Source of the DNA: Rubrivivax sp.
Lineage (GTDB): Bacteria; Pseudomonadota; Gammaproteobacteria; Burkholderiales; Burkholderiaceae_C
DNA length: 38,069 nucleotides
Reading direction: 5' to 3'
Assembly: GCA_027483705.1 (NCBI GenBank)
Contig: JAIXTY010000193.1
Location: forward strand, 1 to 38,069
Part shown: positions 10,909 through 19,135 of the stretch, in pieces
How the letters are laid out: every line of letters starts with the position of its first letter
Numbering within the stretch: the stretch's first letter is position 1
Made by a program: the position numbers and the translations under genes
Notes under the pieces: model-generated
What the model saw: only the letters and a program-made list of their open reading frames with translations
Databases searched by the model: none
What the model was told of the DNA's origin: nothing

Positions 10909-12282
10909 ATGACCCGCCCGCCACCGCCGCCCTCGCCGCGCCTGGTCTCGCTGGCCGCGCCGCTGCTGCTGGAGCTGCTGCTGGCCATGCTCGTGGGCAT
11001 CGCCGGCACGGCAATGGCGGCACGGCTGTCCGACGCCGCGGGCGCCGGCTTCGCGCTGGCGCACCATGTGTTCGGCGCGCTGTTCCTGCTGTTCCGCATC
11101 GTCGGCGCCGGCGCCGGCGTGGTGCTGACGCAGGCCCTCGGCGCCGGCCGCCGCGAGGAGGCCGACCGCGTGGCCCGCGCGCTGCTGGGCGCGAGCACCT
11201 GGATCGGCCTGGCCGTGGCCGTGCCCGCGGCGCTGGCCGCCACGCCGCTGCTGCGGCTGATGAACGCGCCGCCCGAGGTGCTGCCGCTGGCCGCGCCGCT
11301 GCTGGTGGCCCTGGCACCGGTGCTGGTGCTCGACGCCTGGACGAGCAGCCTCACCAGCGTGCTGCGCAGCCACCTGCGCGCGCGCGACACGCTGGCCGTG
11401 ATGGCCGCGATGCAGACGCTGCAGCTGCTGCTGATGGGGCCGCTGATGCTGGGCTGGGGGCCGATGCCGGACGGCTGGGCTTTGGGCCTGCCGGGCTTTG
11501 CGCTGGCGGCGTTACTGTCGCGCGTGCTGGCCATCGCGCTGATGCTGGCGCTCTGGCGGGCGCGGCTCGGGCTGGTGCCGGGCGCCGGGGACTGGTGGCG
11601 CTGGCGCGGGCGCGAGCTGGCCGCGGTGGTGCGCATCGGGCTGCCGGGTGCGGCCGAGAACCTGACCTACCGGCTGTCGTTCATGGTCAGCGTGGCCGTG
11701 GTGGGCCAGTTCGGCGCCGCGTCGCTGGCCACGCACGCCTACGCCCAGCAGGTGATCATGGTCGTGCTGCTGTTCGGGCTGGCCACGGGTCTGTCGGTGG
11801 AGGTGGTGGTGGGCCACCAGGTGGGCGCGGGGCGGCTGCACGAGGCGCATGCGCTGGTCAAGCGCGCCCTGGCGCGAGGCCTCGCGGTGAGCGTGGCGGT
11901 GGCCACCGTGGCGGCACTGGCCGGGCCCTGGCTGATGCGCCTCTTCACGAAGGACGCCGCCATCGCCGCGGCGGCCGTGACGCTGCTGTGGTGGACCGTG
12001 CTGCTGGAGCCGGGCCGCACCTTCAACCTCGTCGTCATCAACGCGCTGCGCGCTGCGGGTGACGCGCGCTACCCGGTGCAGGTGGGCGCGCTGAGCATGG
12101 TCGTGGTGCTGGCCGGCGGCAGCTGGCTGCTGGGCAGTGTGCTGGGCCTGGGCCTCGTGGGCGTGTGGATCGCGTATGCGGCCGACGAGTGGCTGCGCGG
12201 CCTGCTCATGTGGCGGCGCTGGGTGCGGCTGCAGTGGGTGCCGATGGCCCGCGCCAGCCGAAGGCGGCTGGCGCATCGGTAG
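10909..12282 (+). CDS. MATE family efflux transporter
   Basis: A 457-residue inner-membrane protein of the MATE (multidrug and toxic compound extrusion) family, which exports organic cations or other small molecules using a Na+ or H+ gradient. Twelve hydrophobic segments can be traced from residue 14 to about 445. The two halves repeat: GAGAGVVLTQALGAGRREEA in the first half mirrors LATGLSVEVVVGHQVGAGRL in the second, the usual internal pseudo-symmetry. ATG 10909 is chosen since it starts just before the first membrane segment. The last ten codons lie within a 34-bp tandem repeat (described separately), so the very C-terminus (ASRRRLAHR) may be a recent addition. Substrate unknown. It shares a 116-nt divergent region with the caspase-like gene, but no functional link is evident. 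Confidence 0.93.
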   Translation: MTRPPPPPSPRLVSLAAPLLLELLLAMLVGIAGTAMAARLSDAAGAGFALAHHVFGALFLLFRIVGAGAGVVLTQALGAGRREEADRVARALLGASTWIGLAVAVPAALAATPLLRLMNAPPEVLPLAAPLLVALAPVLVLDAWTSSLTSVLRSHLRARDTLAVMAAMQTLQLLLMGPLMLGWGPMPDGWALGLPGFALAALLSRVLAIALMLALWRARLGLVPGAGDWWRWRGRELAAVVRIGLPGAAENLTYRLSFMVSVAVVGQFGAASLATHAYAQQVIMVVLLFGLATGLSVEVVVGHQVGAGRLHEAHALVKRALARGLAVSVAVATVAALAGPWLMRLFTKDAAIAAAAVTLLWWTVLLEPGRTFNLVVINALRAAGDARYPVQVGALSMVVVLAGGSWLLGSVLGLGLVGVWIAYAADEWLRGLLMWRRWVRLQWVPMARASRRRLAHR

Positions 12283-12316
12283 GGACGCCAGCCGAAGGCG
12301 GCTGGCGCATCGGTAG
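12252..12316. repeat. Two tandem copies of a 34-bp hairpin repeat at the MATE 3' end
   Basis: Two copies (12252-12282 and 12286-12316, period 34) are identical over 31 bp. Each contains CGCCAGCCG and CGGCTGGCG around an AAGG loop, a 9-bp perfect stem. The first copy encodes the last residues of the MATE protein and supplies its TAG stop; the second is noncoding. A partial copy (14 bp, opposite strand) occurs at 26323-26336. Lying between convergent genes, the hairpins could also end transcription from both sides, though no T-tract is seen. Confidence 0.85.
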
Positions 12317-12331
12317 CGACGCGAGGCGCCC

Positions 12332-14326
12332 CTAGGCCGCTGGCATGTGCCGCGCCAGGAACTTCTCGACGCGCGTCCAGAACTCGACGCGGTTCTCGGG
12401 CTTGCGCAGGCCGTGGCCCTCCTCGGGGAAGCGCAGCACCTCGACCTGCTTGTTGTGCCCGCGCAGCGCGCGCTCCATGCGCTCGGCATGCACGCGCGAG
12501 ACACGCCGGTCGCGCTCGCCCCAGGCCAGCAGCACCGGCGCGGTGATGCGCTCGGCCTGGTGCAGCGGCGAGGCCGCGCGCAGCTTGTCGCGGTCTTTCT
12601 CCGGATCGCCGATCAGGCGCTTCAGGCCCAGCTCGGCTGTCTCGCGGGAGATGTCCGTCCACGCCTCGTCAAACAGCAGCAGCGGGTCGGTCACGCCCAC
12701 CAGGCTGACGGCACAGCGGAACTGCTCGGGGTGGCGCACCAGCGCCATCAGCGCCGCGTAACCGCCGTAGGACGCGCCGATGGCGGCCACTCGCCGGCCG
12801 TCACCACCGCCCTGCGCCACGGCCCAGGCCGCGGCATCGGCGATGTCGTCCTGCATCGCCAGGCCCCACTGGCCGAAGCCGGCCTCCTCGTGCTGCTGGC
12901 CGAAGCCGGTGGAGCCCCGGAACTCCGGCGCCACGACGAGATAGCCCCGCGAGGCGAGGAACTGCCACTCCGGGTTCCAGCGCCAGTGCCCACCGCGCAC
13001 CCAGGGGCCGCCGTGGATGTCGATCACCACCGGCAGCTTCGCGTTGCCGCCGGCGCCGGGCGGGCGCGTCACGTAGGCCGGGATCTCCAGGCCGTCGCGC
13101 GCCTTGAAGCGCACGAAGTCGGTCTGCGCCATGCGCGCCGGCGGCACCTGCGGGCGCTCGGCACCCACGAGCACGAGCTTGCGTTCGACGCGGTTCCACA
13201 CGAGCCAGCGCGAAGGCTGCTGGTCTGCATAACTCTCGACCAGCACGAACGGGCTGTTGCCCCGGCGCGGCGGCACAAGGCGGTTGATGCCCGTGCTCAG
13301 GCGGGCGTCCACGTCGGCCTGCACGGCCTTCATGCCCTCGTCCCACCACTGCGTGACCTCCGCGTCGGCCTGCACCCGGACGCCGAGCGCGCGGTCGTCG
13401 CGCGCCACGATCTCGGGGCTGGCATCGAAGCCGGCGAGGGCCAGCAGCGGCTTGGCCGACAGCTCGCCGGAGTCGCGGTCGAGCGTGTACAGCGACTGCA
13501 GGCCGCGGCTGTCGGGTGCCGCGACGTACAGCGTGCCGTCGCGGGCGGCGTGCAGCGGCCGGACGCCGGTGCTGCTGCGGAAGCGGTCGAAGCGGACGCT
13601 GTCGCGCCAGGCGCCGTTGCGCTGGCGCACGCGCAGCACGGCCTGCGCGCCGTCGGTCCTCACCACCACGGCCGGCTCGCCGTCGGCGCCGATGAGGAAC
13701 CCCGCGGCGCGGCGCGGCAGGTCGGGATGGCTCACCTCGAGCGTGGCCGTGTCGATGACCGACAGCCGCCAGCTCGTCACCGGGTCGCCGCGCGGCGGCA
13801 CCGGGTCGGGCTCGACCATGTACAGCTTCGAGTCGCGCTGCGCGCCCTCGGTCAGCGGCCAGGCCCACGGGTGCACGTTCAGGCTGTCGACGCTCATGCT
13901 CGAGCCCTGTTCGCGCCAGAACGGCCGCAGGACCTTGTAGCGGCTGCCGTCGCGGTCGACGGCGAACAGGCCGCCGGTGTAGCGGTTGTTGTAGCCGTCG
14001 AGCTCCAGGCGCGCCCCGAAGAGCAGGCGCTGGTCGCTGAGCCAGTGCATCCAGGCGACGTCGCCGTCGGGGAAGCTGGCCACCGTCCTGGCGGCCATGG
14101 TCGCCAGCTCGACCACCACCAGCTGCTGCCGCCCGCTCGCGCCGATGGCGAGCAGGGCCAGGGCCTCGCCCGAGGGCGCGAGGACCACGTCGTCGACCTT
14201 CGGGTCGCCGAAGAACAGCTCGGGGGCCAGCGGGCCGGGCCGGTCGGCCTGCGCCAGGGCCAGCGGGGTGGCCAGCATGGCCAGGCCAGAGGCCAGCGCC
14301 TGCCGGCGATCGGGCGTCCAGGTCAT
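12332..14326 (-). CDS. S9 family prolyl-oligopeptidase-type serine peptidase, exported
   Basis: A 664-residue alpha/beta-hydrolase of peptidase family S9. The N-terminal signal (DRRQALASGLAMLATPLALAQA) suggests export, possibly by Tat. Residues 35-400 form a beta-propeller-like region; residues 400-664 are the catalytic domain with Ser519 in GASYGGY, Asp606 in WGERDRRV and His638 in EEGHGL. The HGGPW block at 438-442 is the usual oxyanion-side motif. These enzymes typically remove short peptides or dipeptides, sometimes acylaminoacyl groups; the specificity here is unknown. The start is supported by GGGAGA 6 nt upstream of ATG 14326. It follows the halogenase-family gene by 28 nt on the same strand, so the two are likely co-transcribed and linked to the TonB receptor further upstream. 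Confidence 0.93.
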   Translation of the reverse strand: MTWTPDRRQALASGLAMLATPLALAQADRPGPLAPELFFGDPKVDDVVLAPSGEALALLAIGASGRQQLVVVELATMAARTVASFPDGDVAWMHWLSDQRLLFGARLELDGYNNRYTGGLFAVDRDGSRYKVLRPFWREQGSSMSVDSLNVHPWAWPLTEGAQRDSKLYMVEPDPVPPRGDPVTSWRLSVIDTATLEVSHPDLPRRAAGFLIGADGEPAVVVRTDGAQAVLRVRQRNGAWRDSVRFDRFRSSTGVRPLHAARDGTLYVAAPDSRGLQSLYTLDRDSGELSAKPLLALAGFDASPEIVARDDRALGVRVQADAEVTQWWDEGMKAVQADVDARLSTGINRLVPPRRGNSPFVLVESYADQQPSRWLVWNRVERKLVLVGAERPQVPPARMAQTDFVRFKARDGLEIPAYVTRPPGAGGNAKLPVVIDIHGGPWVRGGHWRWNPEWQFLASRGYLVVAPEFRGSTGFGQQHEEAGFGQWGLAMQDDIADAAAWAVAQGGGDGRRVAAIGASYGGYAALMALVRHPEQFRCAVSLVGVTDPLLLFDEAWTDISRETAELGLKRLIGDPEKDRDKLRAASPLHQAERITAPVLLAWGERDRRVSRVHAERMERALRGHNKQVEVLRFPEEGHGLRKPENRVEFWTRVEKFLARHMPAA

Positions 14327-14354
14327 CGTCTTTCTCTCCCTTGGCGCGCCGCCC

Positions 14355-15893
14355 TCAGCGGGGCGGCGTCGGTGCCTTGCAGTGTTGCGCGATGTAGGCC
14401 TCGTGCGTGGGCATCACGTCCACGCACTTGGCGATGACGCCCTCGATGCTGCGCAGGTAGGCCGCGGTCTCGTCGTCGTCGATCAGGTCGGCCAGCGGGT
14501 GGTGGCGCTCGGGCTTCAGGCCCTGGCCCTCGAAGACCTGCAGCCACGCCACCTCGGCAAACAGCTCGCCGGCCTCGCGGAACACGCGGCCGCGGCTGCG
14601 GTAGAGGTTCATGCGCCGCGTCAGCGAGGCCGGCACCTCCATCGTGCGCACGTGGTTCCAGAACGGCGTGTCGCTGCGCTCGGTGAGGTGGTAGTGCAGG
14701 ATCAGGAAGTCGCGGATGGTCTCGAACTCCATCCGGTTCTGGCGGTTGAACTCGTCGATGTCGGCCTGCGCGAAGGCGCGGTCGGGCCAGAAGCTGATGA
14801 GCCGAGCGATGCTGGCCTGGATGAGGTGGATGCTGGTGCTTTCCAGCGGCTCCATGAAGCCCGAGCTCAGGCCCACGGCCACGACGTTGCGGTTCCAGCC
14901 GAGCCGGCGCATGCCGGTGGTGAAGCGCAGCGGCCGCGGCCCGGCCAGCGCCTCGCCGGGCAGGTTGGCCATCAGCATCGCGGTGGCCTCGTCGTCGCTG
15001 ATGAAGCGGCTGCAGTAGACGTGGCCGTTGCCGATGCGGTGCTGCAGCGGGATGCGCCACTGCCAGCCCGCGGTGCGCGCGGTGGCGCGCGTGTACGGCG
15101 TGATCGGCTGCACCGAGGCGCAGGGCACGGCGACGGCGCGGTCGCAGGGCAGCCAGTGCGTCCAGTCCTCGTAGCCGGTCTTCAGCGTCTGCTCGATCAG
15201 CAGGCCGCGGAAGCCCGAGCAGTCGATGAACAGCTCGCCCTGCACGCGCTGGCCGTTGTCCAGTTGCACGGCGTCGACGTGGCCGTTGCTGCCGCGCAGC
15301 AGCACGTCGACGATCCTGCCCTCGATGCGCTCGACGCCGGCGCGCTCGGCCAGCTTGCGCAGGTACTTCGCGTACAGGCTGGCATCGAAGTGGAAGGCGT
15401 GCGCGATCTCCGCCAGCGGCGAGTGGCCCACCGACGGATCGGCGCGCATGAACTTGCCGGCCTTGGCCGCGGCTCGCGTGATCGAGTAGCGCTCCAGCGC
15501 GCTGGCGCGGCCGGCGGCGCGCATCTTGTTCCAGTACTGGTCGAAGCCGACGGTCCAGAGGTCCTGGCCGAAGCGGCCGAAGCCGTGCATGTAGGTGTCG
15601 CCCAGGCGGCCCCAGTCGACGAACTCGATGCCGAGCTTGAAGGTGCCCTGCGTCTCGCGCAGGAACTCGTCCTCGTCGATGCCCAGCACGGCGTTGAAGC
15701 GCTGGATCATCGGGATCGTGGCCTCGCCGACGCCGACGATGCCGATCTCGTCGCTCTCGACGAGGCGGATGCGCACCGGGTTGGCGGCCTCGCCCAGGCG
15801 CAGCACCTTGGCCAGCGCGGCCGCGGTCATCCAGCCGGCGGTGCCGCCGCCGACGATGACGACGTCTCGGATCAGGGAATCGGTTCGGTCCAT
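14355..15893 (-). CDS. Flavin-dependent tryptophan-halogenase family protein
   Basis: A 512-residue FAD protein of the tryptophan halogenase family. The signatures are all present: the FAD-binding GGGTAGWM (15-22), the candidate catalytic Lys86 in TFKLGIEF, the WxWxIP motif as GWQWRIP (276-282), and Glu348 in GFMEPLEST. This argues for a working halogenase chemistry rather than a monooxygenase, since WxWxIP is thought to block the monooxygenase reaction. ATG 15893 is preferred; a GTG at 15917 would begin against the upstream terminator. No signal peptide is present, so it acts in the cytoplasm, unlike its exported neighbours. Members of this family often sit beside TonB-dependent receptors in carbohydrate loci of Xanthomonas and Caulobacter relatives, where their substrate is not established. 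A flavin reductase partner is not seen nearby. Confidence 0.93.
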   Translation of the reverse strand: MDRTDSLIRDVVIVGGGTAGWMTAAALAKVLRLGEAANPVRIRLVESDEIGIVGVGEATIPMIQRFNAVLGIDEDEFLRETQGTFKLGIEFVDWGRLGDTYMHGFGRFGQDLWTVGFDQYWNKMRAAGRASALERYSITRAAAKAGKFMRADPSVGHSPLAEIAHAFHFDASLYAKYLRKLAERAGVERIEGRIVDVLLRGSNGHVDAVQLDNGQRVQGELFIDCSGFRGLLIEQTLKTGYEDWTHWLPCDRAVAVPCASVQPITPYTRATARTAGWQWRIPLQHRIGNGHVYCSRFISDDEATAMLMANLPGEALAGPRPLRFTTGMRRLGWNRNVVAVGLSSGFMEPLESTSIHLIQASIARLISFWPDRAFAQADIDEFNRQNRMEFETIRDFLILHYHLTERSDTPFWNHVRTMEVPASLTRRMNLYRSRGRVFREAGELFAEVAWLQVFEGQGLKPERHHPLADLIDDDETAAYLRSIEGVIAKCVDVMPTHEAYIAQHCKAPTPPR

Positions 15894-15921
15894 GGCTCGG
15901 GATCGTAGAGCGGTCACCTCG

Positions 15922-15958
15922 AAAAAAGGCCCCGACCGCTCGAGCGGCCGGGGCCTTT
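15922..15958 (-). terminator. Intrinsic terminator after the TonB receptor gene
   Basis: AAAGGCCCCG and CGGGGCCTTT form a 10-bp stem; the enclosed part contains the self-complementary CCGCTCGAGCGG, extending the hairpin. Read on the minus strand it ends in six T residues, so it terminates transcription coming from the receptor. It lies between the receptor stop and the halogenase start, so the halogenase depends on read-through or a promoter within this short gap. Confidence 0.88.
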
Positions 15959-15975
15959 CGGCGTCAGCGCCGCGG

Positions 15976-18765
15976 TCAGAACTTGTAGTTCAGACCGATC
16001 TGGTAGAACTTGCCGTCCTTCTTGTTCTCGACCTCGTTGTCCGGCGTGGTGCGGTAGCGGATGTACGGCTCGTTGCCGGAGTTGCTGACCTCGCCGCGGA
16101 TGGCCAGGCCCTTCAGGAAGCCGCTCTGGAACTCGTAGCCGATCTGCGCGTCCATGATCGACTCGCCCTTGATGTAGGTGAGGCGGCGGTCGCCGGCGAA
16201 GTCGGCCACCTCGCCGACGAAGTCGGAGCGGTCACGCACCGCCACGCGCGCCGAGAAGCCGAAGCGCTCGTAGTACACGGCGTAGTTCGTCACCTTCTTC
16301 GACAGGCCCGGCAACGGGATCGAGGCCGTCGACACCGAGTCCGTCCGCACGCCCGAGGTCGGCAGCGTCAGGCTGCTGCTGGTGTCGGAGTAGCTGGCGA
16401 AGACGCCGAAGCCGTTCAGCCACGAGCTCACCATCTCGAGCGGGAAGTTCACCGCCAGCTCCACACCCGACACGCGGCCGCCGTTGCCGTTCACGGGCTG
16501 CGTGAACTTGCCGATCTGCGGGCTCGGGCGCACCGGCAGCACCGTCGACGGCGTGAGGTACGGCGTGAAGTCGAAGGCCGGGTTCGTGACGTTGACGATG
16601 TAGCTCGACAGGTCCTTGTAGAAGCCCGCCACCGAGACATAGGCCTTGGTGCCGAAGTACTTCTCGTAGGCCAGGTCGATGGCGTTGCCGCGGAAGGGCT
16701 TGAGCTTGGGGTTGCCGCCGCTGCCGTCGAGGATGTTGTCGGTCGTGTTCAGGCTGAAGCCGAAGCTGGCGCGCATGTCGTCGACCTTGGGGCGCGCCAT
16801 CACGCGCGACAGGCCCATGCGCAGGATGCCGGCGTTGCCGAAGTCCCAGTTCAGGTTCAGGCTGGGCAGCACGTCGGTGTACTTGTCGCCGGCCGTGTTG
16901 GTGCGGGCCGGGCAGACGGTGTCGCTCGTGCACAGGCCGCGGTCCACGTTGTAGGCCGTGGAGCTCTGGTCGGTGGCCACCAGCTGCAGACCGACGTTGC
17001 CGCGCACCGGCACGCCGAACCACTCGGTGTCGAGATCGGACTTCGCGTAGAAGGTGTTGACCTTCTCCTCGACACGCCAGTCCTTGTTGAAGATGTCCGG
17101 GTTCAGCTTGCTGGCGACGCGGTAGATCGAGCCCACCGAGTCGGACGAGTCGAACGAGGGCACGCTGATCGTGCCGCCGCCGGGCATCGAGATGGCCGTG
17201 ACGCCGCTGCCGGGCACCGGGGCCGAGCCCAGGCCGGTGGTGTCGCCCAGCAGCACCAGGCGGCCTTCGACGAACTCGCGACGCTTCTCGCGCGACGAGG
17301 CATGCACGCCGCCCTCGACGCTGACCAGCGGGCCCCAGGACACGTCGGACTTCAGCGACAGGCGCACCGCGGTGATCTCGTCCTCGACCGTCGGCAGCTT
17401 GCTGTAGCCGGCCTGCGGCTGCGAGGTGCCGCCGCCCCAGCCCTGCACGTCGGTCAGACGGATGATGCTGCGGTCGGTGTAGTTGATGCCCGGCGTGAAG
17501 CGGCCGTTGTTGACGAAGCGGATGGTGTCCAGCTGCGCCGTGCCGAGCGTGCTCTGCGCGGTGCCGGCGGTCGTCTCGACGATGCCGCCGCGGCGCTCGG
17601 CCTTGCTGTTGCTCAGGTCGGCCGTGGCGGTGAGGCCGCCGATCTTGAACTGCGTGTTCCAGCCGATCGAGGTGTTCTCGTCCTTCGTGCTCTCGCTGTC
17701 GTTGCGGACGACGGCGCGCACGTTGTTGAAGGCACCCGCGGTGACGTTGGAGCCGCTGGTGGTGGCCTCGGTCAGCACGCCGGCGAGGTCGTAGTTGAAG
17801 GTGCCGTTCCAGCTGTCGTTCAGCGGCGCCTGGAAGCCGGTGGTCGTCTTGACCTTGTCGAAGGTGCTGTGGAAAACGTCCAGCGTGGTGCTGAAGTCCT
17901 TGCTCGGCTTGTACTGGATCGTCGCGGCGACGCCGTCGCGCTTGCGCTTTTCCTGGTCGGCGAAGAGACCGAAGCCGTTGTACGGCACGCTCAGGTCGGG
18001 GCCGGTGCCGTTGAGCTTGGCCGTGCCGCCGCCCCAGTTGTCGAAGCGCGTCGTCACGCCGCCGGTCTCATCCAGCCGCGCAAAGCCGACCGCGATGCCG
18101 AGCTTGCGATCGAGGAACTGGTCGACGTAGAGCACGCTGTAGCGGTCGCCGTCGCCTTCCTGGCCGCCGCCGCCCACGTTGAGCTTGTTCTTGCGGTACG
18201 ACAGCGCCACGGTGCGCGCCGGGAAGTCCAGCGGGCGGGCCGTCGAGAGGTCGATGGTGGCCGACAGGCCCTGGCCCACCAGCGCGCCGTCGGGCGACTT
18301 GATCACCTTGACGCCGGCCACGAGCTCCGACGGGTACTGGTCGAACTCGACGCTGCGGCTGTCGCCGGTGCTGGCCTGTTCGCGGCCGTTGAGCAGGTTG
18401 GTCGAGAAGTCCGGCGCGAAGCCCCGCACCGCGATCTGGCTGGCCCGGCCGGCCGTGCGCTGCGCCGCAACGCCCGGCAGCCGCGCGATGCTCTCGGCGA
18501 TGGAGGTGTCGGGCAGCTTGCCCAGGTCTTCGGCGGAGATCGCCTCGACGATCTGGTCGGCGTTCTTCTTGACGCTGATCGCGCTCTCGATGCCGCGGCG
18601 GATGCCGGTGATGGTGACCACCGAGCCGCCGGCAGAGGCCGCCGGAGCGGCGGCCTGCTGGGCGTAGGCGAGGCCACTGCTGGCGAGCACGGCGGCGACG
18701 GCGGCCGCCACCGGGGTGGCGCGCATCAGCACGGTGTGTGCGCGCACGGGCTGGTACTTCTTCAT
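15976..18765 (-). CDS. TonB-dependent outer-membrane receptor (Xanthomonas/Caulobacter type)
   Basis: A 929-residue outer-membrane receptor that imports a ligand with energy from TonB. The Sec signal runs to about residue 35 (GLAYAQ). The plug domain starts with [19 protein letters not shown] and [20 protein letters not shown], characteristic of the large Xanthomonas/Caulobacter-type subfamily often tied to carbohydrate uptake. [17 protein letters not shown] and [19 protein letters not shown] follow. The rest is beta-barrel, ending in GLNYKF with the terminal aromatic residue required for membrane insertion. ATG 18765 has AGGAGA 6 nt upstream. It is divergent from a secreted GH13 amylase and followed by the halogenase and S9 peptidase genes, suggesting a maltodextrin or other glycan ligand; the ligand assignment is inference from neighbours. 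Confidence 0.94.
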   Translation of the reverse strand: MKKYQPVRAHTVLMRATPVAAAVAAVLASSGLAYAQQAAAPAASAGGSVVTITGIRRGIESAISVKKNADQIVEAISAEDLGKLPDTSIAESIARLPGVAAQRTAGRASQIAVRGFAPDFSTNLLNGREQASTGDSRSVEFDQYPSELVAGVKVIKSPDGALVGQGLSATIDLSTARPLDFPARTVALSYRKNKLNVGGGGQEGDGDRYSVLYVDQFLDRKLGIAVGFARLDETGGVTTRFDNWGGGTAKLNGTGPDLSVPYNGFGLFADQEKRKRDGVAATIQYKPSKDFSTTLDVFHSTFDKVKTTTGFQAPLNDSWNGTFNYDLAGVLTEATTSGSNVTAGAFNNVRAVVRNDSESTKDENTSIGWNTQFKIGGLTATADLSNSKAERRGGIVETTAGTAQSTLGTAQLDTIRFVNNGRFTPGINYTDRSIIRLTDVQGWGGGTSQPQAGYSKLPTVEDEITAVRLSLKSDVSWGPLVSVEGGVHASSREKRREFVEGRLVLLGDTTGLGSAPVPGSGVTAISMPGGGTISVPSFDSSDSVGSIYRVASKLNPDIFNKDWRVEEKVNTFYAKSDLDTEWFGVPVRGNVGLQLVATDQSSTAYNVDRGLCTSDTVCPARTNTAGDKYTDVLPSLNLNWDFGNAGILRMGLSRVMARPKVDDMRASFGFSLNTTDNILDGSGGNPKLKPFRGNAIDLAYEKYFGTKAYVSVAGFYKDLSSYIVNVTNPAFDFTPYLTPSTVLPVRPSPQIGKFTQPVNGNGGRVSGVELAVNFPLEMVSSWLNGFGVFASYSDTSSSLTLPTSGVRTDSVSTASIPLPGLSKKVTNYAVYYERFGFSARVAVRDRSDFVGEVADFAGDRRLTYIKGESIMDAQIGYEFQSGFLKGLAIRGEVSNSGNEPYIRYRTTPDNEVENKKDGKFYQIGLNYKF

Positions 18766-18870
18766 GGTGTCTCCTGAGACTCTGGAGGGGGTCTGTGGGG
18801 GCTGCCGATCCAACCTGCCCCACAGGCGCGGATCGGTGCCGAAAGAATCGAAACAAGGACCGGGGACCCG

Positions 18871-18887
18871 AACTTTGTATCAAAACT
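18871..18887. promoter_or_regulatory. Operator-like palindrome 1
   Basis: The core TTTG-TAT-CAAA (18874-18884) is an inverted repeat with a 3-nt centre, located 106 nt upstream of the receptor start. It shares TTTGTA...CAAA with the second palindrome, as expected for two sites of one dimeric repressor. No regulator gene of LacI type is in the window. Confidence 0.45.
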
Positions 18888-19034
18888 AGATCATCCGTAC
18901 CCCTGCGGAAACCCTAGATCGGTGCGCCCGCAGGGCCGCTACGGTGCGATCCTGCGCCGTTCGACCCCGTGAGTCGGGGCTGATGGCCGCCAAACGGCGC
19001 ACCGAGATGGGGAATGTCCAAGCCATGACCAGCC

Positions 19035-19050
19035 AGTTTGTAGCCAAACT
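19035..19050. promoter_or_regulatory. Operator-like palindrome 2
   Basis: AGTTTG-TAGC-CAAACT is a 6-bp perfect inverted repeat with a 4-nt centre, about 85 nt upstream of the preferred amylase start at 19136. It resembles palindrome 1. If the amylase began at ATG 19025 instead, this site would fall inside the coding region. Confidence 0.45.
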
Positions 19051-19135
19051 ACAGCACCACGCCACAACGCCGGCCAACGGCCAGGGTGCCCGCGAGAGCG
19101 CCCGGCCAGCCCGGACTGTTGCGTTTTGGCGTCAA

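Larger units (their letters stand above)
18766..19135. promoter_or_regulatory. 370-nt divergent promoter region, TonB receptor / GH13 amylase
   Basis: This is the longest gene-free stretch in the window. It has more A/T than its surroundings and holds two related palindromes (listed separately). ORFs run through it from 18944, but codons between 19025 and 19136 often end in A or T (gta, aaa, cta, act, gtt, ttt, caa), unlike every real gene here, so I treat it as noncoding. I could not pick convincing sigma-70 promoter boxes by eye. Confidence 0.65.

Noticed and set aside
9869-12282. Caspase-MATE defence island
   Set aside because: The two genes are divergent and lack any nucleotide-cyclase, reverse-transcriptase, nuclease or TIR-type partner; nothing else supports a defence role.
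12252-12316. Insertion-sequence ends or attachment site
   Set aside because: No transposase or integrase gene is nearby and the repeat is a tandem hairpin, not a pair of terminal inverted repeats.
12347-14437. 696-codon open frame antisense to the S9 peptidase
   Set aside because: Low-complexity His/Arg/Ala/Val-rich product; the peptidase with its full catalytic triad is on the other strand.
15595-18777. 1060-codon open frame antisense to the TonB receptor
   Set aside because: It is the shadow of a real gene in GC-rich DNA: Val/Ala/Arg/His-rich with no domain, and the opposite strand carries a clear receptor.
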